Positions 61,100-64,000 of a stretch of 64,000 bases of DNA are shown here, piece after piece. Within the stretch, counting starts at the first letter, position 1, and every line of letters begins with the position of its first letter. Origin of the DNA: Silurus meridionalis. Lineage: Eukaryota; Chordata; Actinopteri; Siluriformes; Siluridae. The translations under genes were made by a program, and so were the position numbers. The notes below the pieces were generated by a model that was not told where the DNA came from, ran no database searches, and saw nothing but the letters and a program-made list of their open reading frames with translations. The DNA lies in assembly GCF_014805685.1 (NCBI RefSeq), contig NC_060884.1, positions 12,798,356 through 12,862,355 on the forward strand. The letters are read 5' to 3'.

Positions 61100-61420
61100 T
61101 AGGGCTGTAACGATTCCGCAGATAACTCGAGTAATCATATTACAACAATTCGTTTAGTCCGTTTAACTAAACACGAAGCACCGTGTTTCCCACGGACTAT
61201 TACTGACACACATTTTTATTTATTAAAATACGTTCAACAGTGGTGAAGTACAGTAGAATAAACTGGATTTAGTGTGTGGAAAATTTCAAGCGGCTTTTCC
61301 GGAGAGACAAGAAAACCACATCGCAATACTGCGCAAGATTTAATAAATAAATACACGAGTTAGAATAATTATGAGTTTCATTAAACAAATAGTTTTCCAT
61401 AACCTACTGTATTTGAATGT
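61100..61420. mobile_element. Possible hAT (Charlie-like) fragment
   Basis: AGGGCTGTAACGATTCCGCA followed by ACTCGAGTAATC resembles the left end of Charlie-like fish hAT elements. I did not find a matching right end or target duplication. Confidence 0.3.
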
Positions 61421-61847
61421 AATACGGCTATTAAATGCACTAAATGGATTTAGTTTTCGCCAAAATTCAATACAAATGTCAATTTAATAAAGAAAATGTA
61501 CTTAAAAGTACTAAAATAATCAATAGCAGCAGCCTTAATATATACTATAATAAAGTACATAATAAAGTTTATATTACAGTGAGATGGCATTATACATTTA
61601 AGTCACACTTCCACCTTTTGCTTCCTTTTTATCAGGAATCAGGAAAGACTAGAGGTTAAAAAAGAAACCTAAACAAACAAACAAATATAGAAAACCGCAC
61701 CGACTATGCTGAAGCTAAAAGGCAGAAGCTTAAAGATTTCCTAAACAGTTTGGTGTATAGGGGCGCTATGGCTCACTAGTCATTTACAGTGATGACGGCC
61801 AGGGAGTGGAGGACCAAAGCATTGTGCTGAATCCACAAAATAGACAC

Positions 61848-62395
61848 TATATGGACAAAAGTACTGGAATAACTGTCTTTAGCAGCCGGTAGCTCTGTTA
61901 CTACAAATTTGAAGGCCCCACAATAGTCTTTGGGTAGCATTTCCTTTACTTGTACTAGAAAACCTAAACTTGTTCCGACATGACAACGTCCCAGTGCAAG
62001 ATACGAGCTCCTTCAAGATACGGTTTACATGGATTGGTTTGGAAAGCATTTTGCGCCCTGCTATAGAGCAGTGGCCTCAACCCACGTGAAGCCCCAGGAC
62101 CAAGTGAAACATCTTCCCAGAAGAGTGGACGCCATTATATCGGGACTAAATGTGGAACAAGATGTGAAAAAGCACAATTAAACGGTCGGGTGTCCACAAA
62201 CTATTGCCCGTATATGTACATGCATGTTTGTGTGTGTTGGTGTACCACACGTACATAGTGAAAGAACACATCTGCTACTGCCTCCAAAGAAAATCCTATA
62301 CAACGATGTGTCTCAAAATGTGATCAAACCATTTCAGAGAAACAACCACATATGGCTGGAAAAATCAGGTGTCCCAAAACTTTTGTTCATATAGT
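61848..62395 (+). mobile_element. Tc1-family relic with both ends
   Basis: Starts TATATGGACAAAAGTACTGG and ends AAAACTTTTGTTCATATAG, the inverse. In between are GACATGACAACGTCCCAGTG, CTTCCCAGAAGAGTGGAC and ACCACATATGGCTGGAAAAA. The two ends are more complete than in the other copies, but the coding part is heavily deleted. Confidence 0.7.
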
Positions 62396-63309
62396 GAATA
62401 TGTATAGAGAGACATACTTAGTAGGTGAGTAACAATACAAAAAAAATTAAAAACATTGTCCCTTACCGAAGCTGGAAAAACCCTGTGTTTTTGCAGCTAA
62501 CCAACTAGAACCATGTTCCAGTTAAGGGAAGGTCTGTTCTTTTCAGAGCACCATATAGTCGAAAATTCTGCAAATGTCATCACATGAAAGGTTTTCCACC
62601 ACATGACTGTCATCTTTGAGTTGAAGCATATCAAACGGTGTCCTATTTCCTTTGTTTGCATTCTCCACGTGATATACCATAAAGGCTGAATACTTTATCT
62701 AGTGCCTTCTACAAACAGTGCAGGAAGACCTTTTGAGATTTAGCCCTAGAAAATTCAGTCTTTAAGATCATGGTAAAAGGTAATGGTAGAATGGTAAAGC
62801 TTAGCACTCATTTCTCTGCATTTGAAGAAACGGGTCAGCCATGAAGTATAGCTTGCTTCTCTTAACTTTCAATAAAATGTACAATTAGCAACTATAACTT
62901 CACATGGCCTTCTGATTACTTTTACTATATGAGAAATACAGCTGTAGCAAACGTGCTTGACACACAAGGCAAAAACCTCCTCATAGTTTTATGTATAGAG
63001 TCATGTGACTAGAGCCATCCAGGATACCAGATAGCTTTGGGTTTACCTTTGCTGTGGACACGTGACGGTTGTTGATGAAGTGCCGATCGAACGCCTAAAC
63101 GCCATTAGTTCAGCCAGGCTTATAGACCGACAGCTTCGTAAATCAAGGATATTTTCCGGCGGTGCTTTCGCTGGCAGCCGAACTACTGAGAGGCGTGAAG
63201 ACTGAGCGCAGTTCTAAGAACAGGTCACGACCTTGAGGGAACTTTCTAGAGCTTCATCTCCTTCCTCTCAAGGCATTTAATATCCAATTCCCTTTGAGTG
63301 CATCCATCA

Positions 63310-63372
<63 letters not shown>
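63310..63372. repeat. (GA)n microsatellite
   Basis: About 30 GA units followed by four GAAA units. Confidence 0.95.
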
Positions 63373-63377
<5 letters not shown>

Positions 63378-64000
63378 AAGAAAGAACTAAATTCTGTTCA
63401 TTCTAAATGCAGTCAGGTTTCCTCAGGCAGGAGTGGACTAAAATCGGCAACATGTAATTATATAATTTATACACAACTTTAACACATGGGCGTGTGGTTA
63501 TTTTAGAGCCTCGGGTGGAAATTTAATCTGGGCTGGTCAATAAGCATGCATGATGAATTACAACGCAACTGCAAAAAAAGAAAGAAAAAAATATTATACT
63601 GTACATTTGATGAATCTCATGAACAAACCACAGAAAAAAGAGCAATAAACACTACACACAAATCACTACTACAGAGCATCTACTTGAGACTGTGAAACTT
63701 GGGCTTGATCAGTCAGTGTTAATGTAAAGTGGTGCCTTCTCGGCAAGAAGATGAACTGAATTCATTATGGGTATTTATTTACGGCGTCGGCCGGATGGTC
63801 TTGAAGACGGAAGGCGAAATGCACAGTTCATTTACCAATCATGCAGTGCAAACACACGAGAATACAATGACAGGAACAGGAAGAATAAACTGCCGTGATT
63901 GGTTCGGTAGTACTGCAGTCATAGCTCCAAGTTCGCTTAGAGATTAAGTCCTATATTTAGACCCATCTGAACATATATACGTTCTTATGGGTGACATTAT

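Overview
The window is vertebrate nuclear DNA, almost certainly from a teleost fish. It has spliced genes with GT/AG introns, very dense dinucleotide and GATA microsatellites, and many Tc1-, hAT- and Tigger-like DNA-transposon relics, a mix typical of fish. A catfish or related ostariophysan is my guess from the repeat mix; this is inference, not shown by the sequence.

Three protein-coding genes can be supported. (1) Plus strand, 16211-17919: the last three coding exons of an E1-type activating enzyme, best matched to UBA7 (the ISG15 E1), encoding the C-terminal ubiquitin-fold domain. Upstream exons were not found in positions 1-16210. (2) Minus strand, 29114-26776: a complete two-exon INKA1 (FAM212A) gene of 296 codons, whose start codon is the last three bases of exon 1. 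(3) Minus strand, 46269 to about 33500: seven of the eight coding exons of GNAI2 (G-protein alpha-i2), plus a non-coding last exon behind a 3'-UTR intron. Exon 1 (118 bp expected) lies outside the window or was missed. The exon lengths 43, 142, 161, 129, 130, 154 and 191 bp fit GNAI2, including the one-codon insertion that separates it from GNAI1/3. UBA7, INKA1 and GNAI2 all map to human 3p21.31, and UBA7 and INKA1 are convergent neighbours there as here, so the orthology calls support each other.

Layout: 1-16210 has no recognised exon (microsatellites, one LINE relic, one possible Tigger-like fragment). 16211-17919 is the UBA7 3' end. 19875-25408 is a 5.5-kb hAT-type composite element with a perfect 8-bp target duplication. 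It carries a tandem array of tRNA-like units with good Pol III A and B boxes, further tRNA-like units in inverse orientation, a LINE/SINE-type insertion and a Tigger-like element. 26160-26578 is a Tc1 relic. 26776-29500 is INKA1 and its CpG-rich promoter. 29500-33490 is intergenic and repeat-rich. 33500-46269 is GNAI2. 46270-64000 is probably GNAI2 intron 1 or its upstream flank, with several Tc1-family copies.

The most notable signals are the hAT element loaded with tRNA-like tandem repeats, and the dinucleotide repeats that abut the 3' splice sites of three consecutive GNAI2 exons.
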